64,000 bases of DNA, from assembly GCF_900129425.1 (NCBI RefSeq), contig NZ_LT670817.1, forward strand, positions 7,468,001 to 7,532,000, given 5' to 3'. A model generated the notes under the pieces. The model was given only the letters and a program-made list of their open reading frames with translations, made no database searches and had not been told where the DNA came from. Within the stretch, counting starts at the first letter, position 1, and the number at the start of each line of letters is the position of its first letter. This document shows, piece by piece, positions 27,580 to 36,044 of the stretch. This DNA is from Bradyrhizobium erythrophlei. GTDB taxonomy: Bacteria > Pseudomonadota > Alphaproteobacteria > Rhizobiales > Xanthobacteraceae. The translations under genes were made by a program, and so were the position numbers.

Positions 27580-29457
27580 CTAAAGCATTATCACGTGGGC
27601 GCCCGGTGTCGGCGAATAAAGCTCGTCGATGGCGCCGCTGCGATGATCCAGCACCGCGCGCTGATTGATCGAGCCCTTGTCGGTGACTTCGCCGCGGTCG
27701 ATCGACAGCGGACTGTCGAGCAGGATCGCGCGCGTGATCCGTGTCGACGATCCCGTCGAGGTCGCCAGAAATCTTGTAAAGCGCTCGCGAAACGCATCAC
27801 GAACCAGGCGATCGGCCGCCGCGGCCGCGAGGTCATCGGGCGGAAGCGCCGGATTGATCAGGCGGCAGCCGTCGAGATCGAGAATCACGATGGCCGATAC
27901 CTCGTCGCGGTTGATGCCTGCTATCACCACGTCGCGCACCAGCGGCGCGTGGCCTGCGATAAATCGCGCGCGCAACGGACCGACGCTGACCCAGGTGCCG
28001 CTGGCGAGCTTGAAATCCTCGGCGATGCGGCCGTCGAAATCGAAGCCGGCGTGTAGATCGTCGGCATCGACGGGCTTGAGCGCGTCGCCGAATTTGTAGA
28101 AGCCTTCCTCGTCGAACGCTTTTGCCGTCAGTTCCGGCTGACGCCAATAGCCCGGCGTGACGTTCGGCCCTTTGGCACGGACCTCCAGCTTGCCGTTATT
28201 GGGGACGAGCTTGGCATCGTTGCCGGAGACGGGAAGCCCGACATGGCCGGAGCGGCTGGTGAGCGGATTGACCGACATGAAGAACGGCGCGGTTTCGGTG
28301 GCGCCGAGGCCGGTGAGCATGGGCACGCGATAGCCGGTTTCCAGTACCGAAAGTTCGTCGAGGCTGTTCCAGACATAGGGCGACAGCGCAGCACCCGAGA
28401 AGAACATGGCATGCAGCCGATGGAAGAATTTCGCGCGCAACGCCGTGTCGTCACGCAAGTGAGGCAGCAGCGATTCATAGCCCTTCGGCACGTTGAAATA
28501 GACCGTCGGCGAAATCTCGCGGAGATTGCGCACGCTCTCCTCGATGCCGCCGGGCATCGGCTTGCCCGCATCGAGATACATCGAGCCACCGTTAAACAGC
28601 GTCAGCCCTATATTGTGATTGCCGCCAAAGGTGTGATTCCACGGCAGCCAGTCGACGATGACGGGCGGCTCGTCCTTCAGGAACGACAAGGTTTCGCGGA
28701 TCATCACCTGATTGGCAGAGATCATGCGCTGGGTGTTGATGACGGCCTTGGGATTGCCGGTCGAGCCCGAGGTGAGCAGGAATTTGGCGATGGTATCCGG
28801 GCCGATCGCGTCATGCGCCGCATCGAGGCCGGGATGCTCCGGCGTGGCCAGCAAATCGGCAAGCATCGTCACCTGGCGGCCGGGCACCGCGTCCCGCGAG
28901 ACGACGATCTCGGTTTCACCGGACACATTGGCGGCGAGTGCATCGGCGAATTTGGCGGCATCGTCGGCGAATACCAGCCCCGGAGTGAGCAGGCCCATCA
29001 GATAGCGAAGCTTGCCGTAATCCTTTGACACCAGCGAATAGGCCGGCGACACCGGGCAGAACGGAATCCCCGCATAGAGCGCGCCGAACGCCATCAAGGC
29101 GTGGTCGATCGAATTGCCGGAGAGAATAACCACCGGCCGCTCGGCCGTTAGACCGCGCGCGAGCAGGCCCGAGGCAATGCGCCGGCTCGAGGTCAGCAAT
29201 TGCGCGTAGGTGATCTGCCGCCAGCCACCGCTTTTATCGCGCTCCGCCATGAAGATGCGATGCGGTTCAACGCTCGCCCAATGGTGCAGACGATCGGTGA
29301 GACGAACCGGATAGTCGCCGAGCGCAACTTTCGGCCGGAGATAAACGGTGCCGTCGTCGCGACGATCGATGATGACGGCAGGATCGCCGAACGAAATTGG
29401 ACGCAACGGCGCGCCGCTGCCTGCTGTCGGGACCGATATGTCGGGTTTTGCGCTCAT
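27580..29457 (-). CDS. couB: Feruloyl/p-coumaroyl-CoA synthetase (CouB-like)
   Basis: AMP-forming CoA ligase of 625 residues, longer than pimA and typical of the feruloyl-CoA synthase family. Motifs: FLLTSGSTGNPKAVINTQ (ATP binding), the GLGATETAPFFM block, YWRQPELTAKAFDEEGFYKFGD, then DFDGRIAEDFKLASGTWVSVGPLR, in which the usual DRKKD hinge is replaced by DGRIAEDFKL, as in feruloyl-CoA synthases. One base separates it from the upstream couA-like gene, so the two are co-translated. The R. palustris couB neighbour arrangement (couA-couB) is the same. Confidence 0.88.
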   Translation of the reverse strand: MSAKPDISVPTAGSGAPLRPISFGDPAVIIDRRDDGTVYLRPKVALGDYPVRLTDRLHHWASVEPHRIFMAERDKSGGWRQITYAQLLTSSRRIASGLLARGLTAERPVVILSGNSIDHALMAFGALYAGIPFCPVSPAYSLVSKDYGKLRYLMGLLTPGLVFADDAAKFADALAANVSGETEIVVSRDAVPGRQVTMLADLLATPEHPGLDAAHDAIGPDTIAKFLLTSGSTGNPKAVINTQRMISANQVMIRETLSFLKDEPPVIVDWLPWNHTFGGNHNIGLTLFNGGSMYLDAGKPMPGGIEESVRNLREISPTVYFNVPKGYESLLPHLRDDTALRAKFFHRLHAMFFSGAALSPYVWNSLDELSVLETGYRVPMLTGLGATETAPFFMSVNPLTSRSGHVGLPVSGNDAKLVPNNGKLEVRAKGPNVTPGYWRQPELTAKAFDEEGFYKFGDALKPVDADDLHAGFDFDGRIAEDFKLASGTWVSVGPLRARFIAGHAPLVRDVVIAGINRDEVSAIVILDLDGCRLINPALPPDDLAAAAADRLVRDAFRERFTRFLATSTGSSTRITRAILLDSPLSIDRGEVTDKGSINQRAVLDHRSGAIDELYSPTPGAHVIML

Positions 29458-29458
29458 G

Positions 29459-30262
29459 TCAGGCGGGCTTCACCTTGGCGGTCTTGCGATCGAGGAACGC
29501 GCGGATCCGCAGTTTGGCTTCCTTGTCGCTCTGCGCCACCGTTGCCATCAGCGATTCCATCAAAAGGCCGGTTTGCGGATTGGCCTCCGCGATCATCGGC
29601 AGCGCCTGCAGCACCGCGAAATTCGTCAGCGGCGCATTGTTCGCGACCTTGGCGGCGAGTTCCATCGCCTTTGCGAACGCGTGGCCTTCCTCGGTGAGGT
29701 ATTGCGCAAAACCGTAGGACGCCCCCTCGGTCGCGGAATAGACCCGCCCCGTCAGCATCATATCGGTCATCCTGCTAACGCCGATCAGGCGCGGCAACCG
29801 CACCGATCCGCCGCCGCCGACGAAGATACCGCGCTGGCCCTCGGGCAGCGCGAAATACGCGCTCGGCTCGGCGACGCGAATATGCGCCGCACAGGCGAGT
29901 TCCAGCCCGCCGCCGATTACCGCGCCCTTGAGCGCGGCGATCACCGGCACACGGCTATATTGAATGCGGTCGAACACCCGGTGCCACATCTGCGAATGCC
30001 GCAGCCCGTCGGTGGCGTCGTGCTCGGTCAGTTCGGAGAGGTCGAGCCCGGAAGAAAAATGATCGCCGATGCCGTGAATCACCACGGCGCCTATGCCGTC
30101 GGGGATATCCGAGAAGCAATCCTGGATCGCCAGAATAATGCCGTCGTTGAGCGCGTTGCGCTTGGCCGGGCGGTTGAGGCCGACGGTCAGCACCGAGCCA
30201 ATTTGCTCGATCTTGAGCAGCGCGGGTTGACCGGTGGTCGCGGCGGGTTCGGCGTTTCCCAT
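29459..30262 (-). CDS. couA: Enoyl-CoA hydratase, hydroxycinnamoyl-CoA type (CouA-like)
   Basis: Crotonase-fold enzyme, 267 residues. Both glutamates of a true hydratase are present: Glu121 in IGGGLELA and Glu141 in ALPEGQRGIF, 20 residues apart as in rat crotonase (Glu144/Glu164). The hydratase-lyases of the vanillin route keep only the second one. That favours simple hydration and onward beta-oxidation, but is not proof. First gene of the leftward cluster; ATG 30260-30262 lies 26 bp from a palindrome. The alternative is retro-aldol cleavage to 4-hydroxybenzaldehyde, as described for R. palustris CouA. Confidence 0.85.
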   Translation of the reverse strand: MGNAEPAATTGQPALLKIEQIGSVLTVGLNRPAKRNALNDGIILAIQDCFSDIPDGIGAVVIHGIGDHFSSGLDLSELTEHDATDGLRHSQMWHRVFDRIQYSRVPVIAALKGAVIGGGLELACAAHIRVAEPSAYFALPEGQRGIFVGGGGSVRLPRLIGVSRMTDMMLTGRVYSATEGASYGFAQYLTEEGHAFAKAMELAAKVANNAPLTNFAVLQALPMIAEANPQTGLLMESLMATVAQSDKEAKLRIRAFLDRKTAKVKPA

Positions 30263-30288
30263 GGGATCATTATGTCCTGATCAGAATA

Positions 30289-30303
30289 GTTATGTTTTAT
30301 AAC
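30289..30303. promoter_or_regulatory. Palindrome in the couA-like promoter region
   Basis: GTTAT-GTTTT-ATAAC, perfect 5-5-5 inverted repeat, 27-41 bp upstream of the couA-like ATG in an AT-rich patch. Its placement across the likely core promoter suits a repressor site. Together with the repeat at 30351-30544 it accounts for the gap 30263-30550. Confidence 0.5.
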
Positions 30304-30350
30304 GAATTCAGGGGGAGTCAATAAGCGAGGTATCTGAGCGGGCTCGGTTT

Positions 30351-30544
30351 CTTACCCTCCCCTGGAGGGGGAGGGTCGGCTCGGCATCGCGCGAAGCAAG
30401 ATGCGAGACGGGGTGGGGGTGACAGTTTCTCCCCTCGCGCACTGTTCGCGGGGAGAGACCGTCACCCCACCCCGCCGCGCGTTACACGCGCGTCGACCCA
30501 GAGAGCGAGCTTCGCTCGTCTCGACCCCTCCAGGGGAGGGTAAG
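30351..30544. repeat. Large intergenic inverted repeat, family H (copy 2)
   Basis: CTTACCCTCCCCTGGAGGGG at 30351 pairs with CCCCTCCAGGGGAGGGTAAG ending at 30544; inside, GGGGTGGGGGTGAC pairs with GTCACCCCACCCC. The full element could fold into one long cruciform. It lies between the DUF3237 gene and the couA-like promoter. Confidence 0.85.
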
Positions 30545-30550
30545 AAAGAA

Positions 30551-31012
30551 TCACAGCACCTGGTGCACGTCGACGACGACGCGGTCGGCGTGGCGGGCGG
30601 CCGATCCGATGAACAGGCTTTCCATCAGCCAGCGGTATTTTTCCGCACCGGTTTCGAATTTCGGCACGGTGCGGAAATAGATCAGCCTGGGATCGACCGG
30701 CTCGCCGCGCTTGAGCTGCAGCAATAGTTCGATCGGGCCGAAGCGAAGGCCCTTGTTCTCGACGTAGATCACCGCGCCGTCGTCGGTCTCGATCGCATAT
30801 TTGGCTTCGAGCTCGATCAGCTCGTTAGGCCGGATGATCTGAAAGTCCGCGCCGAACGGGCACACCTTGCCATTCAGGTTCTCGCCGCGGACGTCGCCAC
30901 CGGTAATCGGAATGATCCGGCGCACGCCAAAGCCGACGTCGCCGGCCGACGTCACGGCGCCGATATGGGCGGTGATGGTGAAGACATATCTGGTCGCAAG
31001 CTGCGGCGTCAT
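30551..31012 (-). CDS. DUF3237 (UPF0311) family protein
   Basis: The 153-residue product starts MTPQLATRYVFTITAHIG at ATG 31010-31012. It matches the DUF3237 pattern: GDVRGENLNGKVCPFGADF, the ELEAKYAIETDDGAVIYVENKG strands and YFRTVPKFETG near the end. Members form a small beta-barrel of unknown function, often linked to aromatic or hydroxy-acid metabolism. It is 11 bases downstream of the TRAP permease gene and therefore the last gene of that operon. Whether it binds the transported substrate is unknown. Confidence 0.85.
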   Translation of the reverse strand: MTPQLATRYVFTITAHIGAVTSAGDVGFGVRRIIPITGGDVRGENLNGKVCPFGADFQIIRPNELIELEAKYAIETDDGAVIYVENKGLRFGPIELLLQLKRGEPVDPRLIYFRTVPKFETGAEKYRWLMESLFIGSAARHADRVVVDVHQVL

Positions 31013-31023
31013 GGGCAAAGGCT

Positions 31024-32340
31024 CTATCTCAGCATGTGCTGCGGCAGCCAGGTCGCCAGCAGCGGAAATGCGATCAGGATCACCAGGCGAATGAGATCGG
31101 TCACCACGAACGGGATCACGCCCTTGAAGATCGTGGCAAACGACACGTCCTTGACGACGCTTTTGATGACGAAGACATTCATTCCGACCGGCGGATGAAT
31201 CAAGCCCAGTTCCACCGTCATCACGATGATCACGCCGAACCAGATCGGGTCGAAGCCGAGATGGGAGATCACCGGAAAGACGATCGGCACCGTCAGGATG
31301 ATCATGGCCATCGCGTCCATCAGGCAGCCGAGCACCAGATACATCAGCATGATGAGGGCGAGCACGCCGTAGCTGCCGAGGCCGAGGCCGGTGAGAAATT
31401 CCGTCACCTTTTGCGGGGTCTGCGTCACCGTGAGGAAATATCCGAAGATCAAGGCGCCGATCAGCACCGTGAACACGGCGGCGGCGGTGCGGGTCGCCTG
31501 CAGCAGCGAGGCCAGGATCTTTTCCTTGTCCAGCCGTCCGGTGACCACACCGATCAGGAACGCGCCGCTCGCGCCGACGCCGCCGGCTTCGGTCGGGGTG
31601 AAGCGCGGCAGGAACGGCAGGCCGTAAAGTCCGCCAATGACGAACACGAACAGCAGCACCGGCGCCCAGATATCCTTGAGCCCGGCGAACCGCTCGCGCC
31701 ACGTGGTGTACTGGCCTTTCGGCAGGAAGCCCGGCCGGAAATAACCGATCAGCGTGATCGTGATCATGTACATGGTCATGGCGAGAATGCCGGGAATGAT
31801 GCCGGCCATGAACAGCTTGCCGATGTCCTGCTCGGTGATAATGCCGTACACCGCCAGCACCGTGGATGGCGGCAGCATCGCGCCCAGCGTCCCGCCGGCG
31901 GCGATCACGCCGGTGGCGAAGGATTGCGGATAGCCGAAGCGGCGCATTTCCGGATAGGCCACCGCCGAAAACGTCGCGGCGGTCGCCACCGACGAGCCGC
32001 AGATCGCGGCAAAGCCGCCGCAGGCGGCGACGGTGGCAATGCCCAGCCCGCCGCGCAGATGCCCGACGAAGCCGTTGGCGGCACGAAACAGTTCGCGGCT
32101 CATGCCGGAATTGCTGACGAAGGTCCCCATCAGCAGGAACATCGGAATCACGCCGAAGGTATAGTCGGTGACCGTGCGCATCGAGGTCTGGCCGACCAGT
32201 TTGAGCGCCGGCGAAAAGCCGACCAGATAACCGAAGCCGGAGACGCCGACGAGGCCCATCGCCATGCCCACCGGCACACGCAGCAGCATCAGCGCAAACA
32301 GCGCGATGAATCCGAGGACAGCGACGGCGTCGGTGCTCAT
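31024..32340 (-). CDS. TRAP transporter large permease (DctM family)
   Basis: The 438-residue, 11-12-helix permease of a tripartite ATP-independent transporter, driven by an ion gradient. Typical DctM blocks: LLRVPVGMAMGLVG, TYIFGVIPMFLLMG-like (DYTFGVIPMFLLMGTFVSNSG), GGFAAICGSSVATAATFSAVAYPEM, GAMLPPSTVLAVYGIITEQDIGKLFMAG and the C-terminal HPPVGMNVFVIK. It begins one base after the DctQ stop. Context suggests an aromatic acid such as p-coumarate, as for R. palustris TarPQM. Confidence 0.93.
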   Translation of the reverse strand: MSTDAVAVLGFIALFALMLLRVPVGMAMGLVGVSGFGYLVGFSPALKLVGQTSMRTVTDYTFGVIPMFLLMGTFVSNSGMSRELFRAANGFVGHLRGGLGIATVAACGGFAAICGSSVATAATFSAVAYPEMRRFGYPQSFATGVIAAGGTLGAMLPPSTVLAVYGIITEQDIGKLFMAGIIPGILAMTMYMITITLIGYFRPGFLPKGQYTTWRERFAGLKDIWAPVLLFVFVIGGLYGLPFLPRFTPTEAGGVGASGAFLIGVVTGRLDKEKILASLLQATRTAAAVFTVLIGALIFGYFLTVTQTPQKVTEFLTGLGLGSYGVLALIMLMYLVLGCLMDAMAMIILTVPIVFPVISHLGFDPIWFGVIIVMTVELGLIHPPVGMNVFVIKSVVKDVSFATIFKGVIPFVVTDLIRLVILIAFPLLATWLPQHMLR

Positions 32341-32341
32341 T

Positions 32342-32851
32342 CTATTCCGTGCCCTTGACCTTGGGGTCGTGCATCAAATCCGGATCAAAAATCAGGCGGT
32401 AGGTGCGGATCGCGATCAAGAGCACCGCGGAGACGTCGCCGGCCCACGCGACCGCGAAAAACGGCCAGGTCGGCATATGCATGTCGAAGGTGAGAACATT
32501 GTCGTTATAGGTGCCGCGGACCTTGTCGAACAAAGTCCAGGTCTGCACCGTCACCACGAACAGCAGCACCAGCGTCGCAAACACGTCGATCATGCGCTGG
32601 TATTTCGGACCGACATTGGCCCAGACCAGATCGACGGTGATGTGGGTGCCGCGATAGCTGGTGGCGGCGATGCCCCAGAAGATCAGGATGCCTAGCATCA
32701 TGCGCCCGATATCGAAGGAATCCGGGATCGAATAATTGAAGATATTGCGCAGGAGCACCGCGACAAAGATGTTGGCGGCGACGAGGCCGACAAATCCGGC
32801 CGCGATCCATTCGATCGTGTCGATGAAACGGTCCATATAGGCGCGCTTCAT
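32342..32851 (-). CDS. TRAP transporter small permease (DctQ family)
   Basis: A 169-residue protein with four hydrophobic helices, starting MKRAYMDRFIDTIEWIAAG at ATG 32849-32851 (GGAG lies five bases upstream). Characteristic DctQ features are NIFVAVLLRNIFNYSIPDSFDIGRMMLGILIFWGIA and YRGTHITVDLVW. It pairs with the DctM subunit encoded immediately downstream. Confidence 0.9.
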   Translation of the reverse strand: MKRAYMDRFIDTIEWIAAGFVGLVAANIFVAVLLRNIFNYSIPDSFDIGRMMLGILIFWGIAATSYRGTHITVDLVWANVGPKYQRMIDVFATLVLLFVVTVQTWTLFDKVRGTYNDNVLTFDMHMPTWPFFAVAWAGDVSAVLLIAIRTYRLIFDPDLMHDPKVKGTE

Positions 32852-32884
32852 GTCCGCTCCACGGGGCCCTGGGATTGCAGGAAG

Positions 32885-32915
32885 ACACGGCGGCAGGAAT
32901 ATCCCGCCGCCGTGT
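32885..32915 (-). promoter_or_regulatory. Intercistronic hairpin between dctP and dctQ
   Basis: ACACGGCGGC (32885-32894) and GCCGCCGTGT (32906-32915) form a perfect 10-bp stem whose 11-base loop contains GGAATATCC, itself palindromic. No T-tract follows on the minus strand. It probably stabilises the mRNA of the binding protein and so raises its expression over the permeases; partial termination is the alternative. Confidence 0.6.
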
Positions 32916-32931
32916 GGGCTGGTGTCAGGCT

Positions 32932-33954
32932 TTACTGCGCCAACGCGTTGTATTTGGCGAGATCGGCGCGAAGTTCGGCCATTGCCGCGTCCGGATCGAC
33001 ACCGGCTTTCTTGACATTGTCGGCCCAGGATTTGACCAGCGGCTCGGCGGCCTTTTTCCACAGCGCCGTCTGCTCCGGCGTCAGCTTGTAGACTTCCTGG
33101 CCCGGCTCGGCCCTCACCTTGTCGAGACCGGCGTCTTCGAACTTGCCCCAGGGCTCGCCGACGCGGCCGGCGGCCTCGGTATTGCAGTTGTCGTCAACGG
33201 CCTTTTTCTGGCGGTCGGACATCTGGTTGTAGACGTCCTTGTTCATCACAAAGGCGAAGGTGGTGACATAGAGCGGCGCGTCCATGTGATATTTCGTCAC
33301 CTTGTCGACGCCGAACAGCACCAGCGATCCCGCCGGGAAGGTGACGCCGTCGGCGACGCCGCGCTCGATGATGTCGCGCACTTCCGGCGCCGAGGACTGC
33401 ACGTTGGTGCCGCCGAGCAGCGTCACGAAATTCGCGATGGTGGCGTCGGCGGGACGGATCTTGAGGCCCTTGACGTCGTCGGGCACCACGATCTTCTTGG
33501 TGCGCATGTGGAACGACGACGGCGAATGGATGAAGGCGAGGCAGAACTTGACGTCCTTCATCTCCTTCTCGGCATATTTCCGGTACCAGGCGTCGAGCCC
33601 CATCGAGCCGCCCTTGGCGCTCGACATCAGGAACGGCAGCTCGCCGGCGCCGATGATCGGGAAACGGCCGGGCTGATAGCCCGGATTGATGTAGGTGACG
33701 TCGGCGATGCCGTCGCGCGCCATGTCGTAATGGTCGAACGCTTTGCCGAGCTGCTGGGCGGGATAGACCTTGTAGTGGATCGTACCGCCGGATTCCTTTT
33801 CGACCGCGGCGCCCCAGTCTTCCAGCGCCTTTTGCAGCGGATGCGACGCCGGCACCCAGTGCGACAATTTCAGATCGAAGGTCTTTTCCTGCGCGAACGC
33901 AGGCGTCACGCTGGCGGCCAGCAGCAGCGCCAAGAACGTTTTCCTCATCGACAT
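32932..33954 (-). CDS. TRAP transporter solute-binding protein (DctP family)
   Basis: Periplasmic binding protein of 340 residues; signal peptide MSMRKTFLALLLAASVTPAFA-Q. DctP features: FDLKLSHWVPASHPLQKALEDW, YKVYPAQQLGKAFDHYDMARDGIADV, and IRPADATIANFVTLLGGTNVQ containing the conserved Arg that usually binds a ligand carboxylate. First gene of the leftward TRAP operon, divergent from pobA across 132 bp. An aromatic carboxylate ligand is inferred from neighbours. Confidence 0.92.
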   Translation of the reverse strand: MSMRKTFLALLLAASVTPAFAQEKTFDLKLSHWVPASHPLQKALEDWGAAVEKESGGTIHYKVYPAQQLGKAFDHYDMARDGIADVTYINPGYQPGRFPIIGAGELPFLMSSAKGGSMGLDAWYRKYAEKEMKDVKFCLAFIHSPSSFHMRTKKIVVPDDVKGLKIRPADATIANFVTLLGGTNVQSSAPEVRDIIERGVADGVTFPAGSLVLFGVDKVTKYHMDAPLYVTTFAFVMNKDVYNQMSDRQKKAVDDNCNTEAAGRVGEPWGKFEDAGLDKVRAEPGQEVYKLTPEQTALWKKAAEPLVKSWADNVKKAGVDPDAAMAELRADLAKYNALAQ

Positions 33955-34005
33955 CGTCTCCCTCCTGAAATCCGGGCTTCAATTGCCCTTTGCGGACATT
34001 GTTAT

Positions 34006-34021
34006 ATGATATAATTATCAT
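34006..34021. promoter_or_regulatory. Palindrome between divergent TRAP operon and pobA
   Basis: ATGATA-TAAT-TATCAT is a perfect 6-4-6 inverted repeat in the AT-rich part of the 132-bp gap, 52 bp from the dctP start and 66 bp from the pobA start. It contains GATAT...TTATC, similar to the GATAA-TTG-TTATC palindrome at the MarR gene, so it may be a site for the same regulator. Confidence 0.55.
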
Positions 34022-34086
34022 TGCAAGCACGGGCGGCCTCGCCCGCGGCGCTTCGTTCAAGCCTATAATATCGGAGGGAGCAAGTA

Positions 34087-35256
34087 TTGCGGACAAAAGT
34101 AGCAATCATTGGCGCGGGGCCGGCGGGGTTGCTGCTGGGACAGCTGCTTCACGCTTACGGAATCGACAACGTCATTCTGGAACGCCAGACGCCGGACTAC
34201 GTGCTCGGCCGGATTCGCGCCGGCCTGCTTGAAGAGGGAACGGTGGCGCTGCTCGATGAAGTGGGCGCCGGGGCGCGTGCGCACCGCGAAGGCCTGGTCC
34301 ATGACGGTATCGAGCTCGCCTTCGGCGGGGCGCGCCATCGCATCGACATGAAGGCGGCCACCGGCAAGACCATGATGATCTACGGCCAGACCGAAGTGAC
34401 GCTCGACCTGATGAACGCGCGCAAGGCGACTGGTCTGACCACGGTTTATGAAGCCACTGAGGTCAAACCGCACGATTTCGATACCGATCAGCCGCGCGTG
34501 TCCTACGTCAAGGACGGCACCACTCATGAGATCGCCTGCGATTTCATCGCCGGTTGCGACGGATTCCACGGCGTCAGCCGCGCCAGCGTCAAGCCACAGG
34601 CGATCGAAACCTTCGAACGGGTCTATCCGTTCGGCTGGCTCGGGATCCTGTCGGAGACGCCGCCGGTCAGCCACGAACTGATCTACACCAACCACGCCAG
34701 GGGATTTGCGCTGTGCACCATGCGTTCGATGCACCGCAGCCGTTATTACGTGCAATGTCCGCTCGACGATCACATCGATCAATGGCCGGATGACCGGTTC
34801 TGGGATGAATTGAAGCGGCGGCTGGATCAAAAGGCGGTCGACAACCTCGTCACCGGGCCTTCGATCGAAAAAAGCATCGCGCCCTTGCGCAGTTTCGTCG
34901 CCGAGCCGATGCGGTTCGGGCGGATGTTTTTGGCGGGCGACGCCGCGCACATCGTGCCGCCGACCGGCGCCAAGGGGCTCAACCTCGCCGCCAGCGACGT
35001 GCATTTCCTCGCGCAGGCGTTGCGCGAATATTACGACGAGAAATCCTCCGCCGGGATCGACGGCTACTCCGCCAGAGCGCTGGCCCGGGTCTGGAAGGCG
35101 GTGCGGTTCTCGTGGTGGATGACCTCGATGATGCACCGGTTTCCCGACACCGAAGGTTTTGGCGGACGAATTCAGCTGGCTGAACTCAATTATCTCGTCA
35201 GTTCGCAAGCGGCGACGACATCGCTGTCGGAAAATTATGTGGGCTTGCCATATTAG
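34087..35256 (+). CDS. pobA: 4-hydroxybenzoate 3-monooxygenase
   Basis: FAD- and NAD(P)H-dependent hydroxylation of 4-hydroxybenzoate to protocatechuate. The start is TTG 34087, since GGAGGGA lies eight bases upstream and no ATG is near. The 389 residues include the FAD dinucleotide motif GAGPAG (9-14), the RIRAGLLEEGTV segment, the NAD(P)H/FAD CDGFHG (DG motif), and the GD motif GDAAHIVPPTGAKGLNLAASD. Length is close to the pseudomonad enzyme (394). It would take the product of the hydroxycinnamate pathway to the protocatechuate branch; pca genes are not in this window. Confidence 0.95.
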   Translation: MRTKVAIIGAGPAGLLLGQLLHAYGIDNVILERQTPDYVLGRIRAGLLEEGTVALLDEVGAGARAHREGLVHDGIELAFGGARHRIDMKAATGKTMMIYGQTEVTLDLMNARKATGLTTVYEATEVKPHDFDTDQPRVSYVKDGTTHEIACDFIAGCDGFHGVSRASVKPQAIETFERVYPFGWLGILSETPPVSHELIYTNHARGFALCTMRSMHRSRYYVQCPLDDHIDQWPDDRFWDELKRRLDQKAVDNLVTGPSIEKSIAPLRSFVAEPMRFGRMFLAGDAAHIVPPTGAKGLNLAASDVHFLAQALREYYDEKSSAGIDGYSARALARVWKAVRFSWWMTSMMHRFPDTEGFGGRIQLAELNYLVSSQAATTSLSENYVGLPY

Positions 35257-35300
35257 CCTTACCCTCCGTCGGCCAAGGCCTTTCGTAGTCCTGCATTAGA

Positions 35301-35400
35301 CCCTCATGGTGAGGAGGCGCTCTTGCGCCGTCTCGAACCATGAGGCCCGCGCGGCCCATCCTTCGAGACGCGCGCAAACGCGCGCTCCTCAGGATGAGGG
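35301..35400. repeat. Intergenic double hairpin, family D (copy 1)
   Basis: Two adjacent stem-loops: CCTCATGGTGAGGAGGCG... pairing with ...CGAACCATGAGG, then CATCCTTCGAGACGCGCG pairing with CGCGCTCCTCAGGATG. It lies in the gap after pobA. Other copies: 47494, 57086, 59847 and a remnant at 58941. Confidence 0.8.
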
Positions 35401-35510
35401 CCGAGCCTGTTGCCACGCGTTTCAAACACCCGCGCAAATCTCGTTTAAAACTTTGTAGGCCGTGCATTTCGCAACGGAACCGCGTTCAATAGCGGCATGG
35501 AGCACCGCGC

Positions 35511-35930
35511 ATGACCGCTACCCATATCCCCGCCGGTTTCGAGCGCCAGTCCCGGCGCAGTCCGCTGACCGATCCGTGGGAGCCGATCTACTCGAAGCAA
35601 ACACCTGACGCCATCATCCTGGGACTTCGGCTGGCCACGCCGCACACCAATGCGCGCGGGTTCGTCCATGGCGGTCTGATTGCAGCGCTGGCCGATAAAG
35701 CCATGGGGCACAGCTGCGGTCACAAGATGCGCGGCGCCTATTCGCTGGTGACGGTCAGCATGTCGATCGATTTCATCAGCAGCGGCCAGATCGGGCAGTG
35801 GCTCACGGTCGAGACCGACGTGATCAAGACCGGCAGCACGATCTGCTTCGCGCAATGTGTCGTAAGGGCCGACGATGCCGTCATCGCCCGCGCCAACGCG
35901 ACATTTCGGGTGGTGACGAAGAAGGAATAG
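35511..35930 (+). CDS. PaaI-type hotdog thioesterase
   Basis: 139 residues; the hotdog-fold signature ARGFVHGGLIAALADKAMG (His-Gly-Gly near residue 53) and the strand ...VTVSMSIDFISSGQIGQWL are typical of the PaaI/YdiI family that hydrolyses aryl- or acyl-CoA thioesters. It stands between two repeat elements in the pobA direction; a housekeeping CoA-salvage role in aromatic degradation is plausible but not shown by sequence. Confidence 0.85.
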   Translation: MTATHIPAGFERQSRRSPLTDPWEPIYSKQTPDAIILGLRLATPHTNARGFVHGGLIAALADKAMGHSCGHKMRGAYSLVTVSMSIDFISSGQIGQWLTVETDVIKTGSTICFAQCVVRADDAVIARANATFRVVTKKE

Positions 35931-35935
35931 CGTTC

Positions 35936-36041
35936 GTCATTCCGGGGCGCGAGTGAAACGAGCGAACCTCAGATGTGCAACTGCACATCGGGGAATCCTT
36001 GGATTCCGGGTTCGCCGCTGCGCGTCGCCCCGGAACGACGG
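35936..36041. repeat. Intergenic inverted repeat, family A (copy 4)
   Basis: GTCATTCCGGGGCGCGAG... pairs with ...CGTCGCCCCGGAACGAC; inner GATGTGCAACTGCACATC hairpin and AATCCTTGGATT. It lies between the convergent thioesterase and LysR genes and may terminate both. Confidence 0.85.
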
Positions 36042-36044
36042 CAT

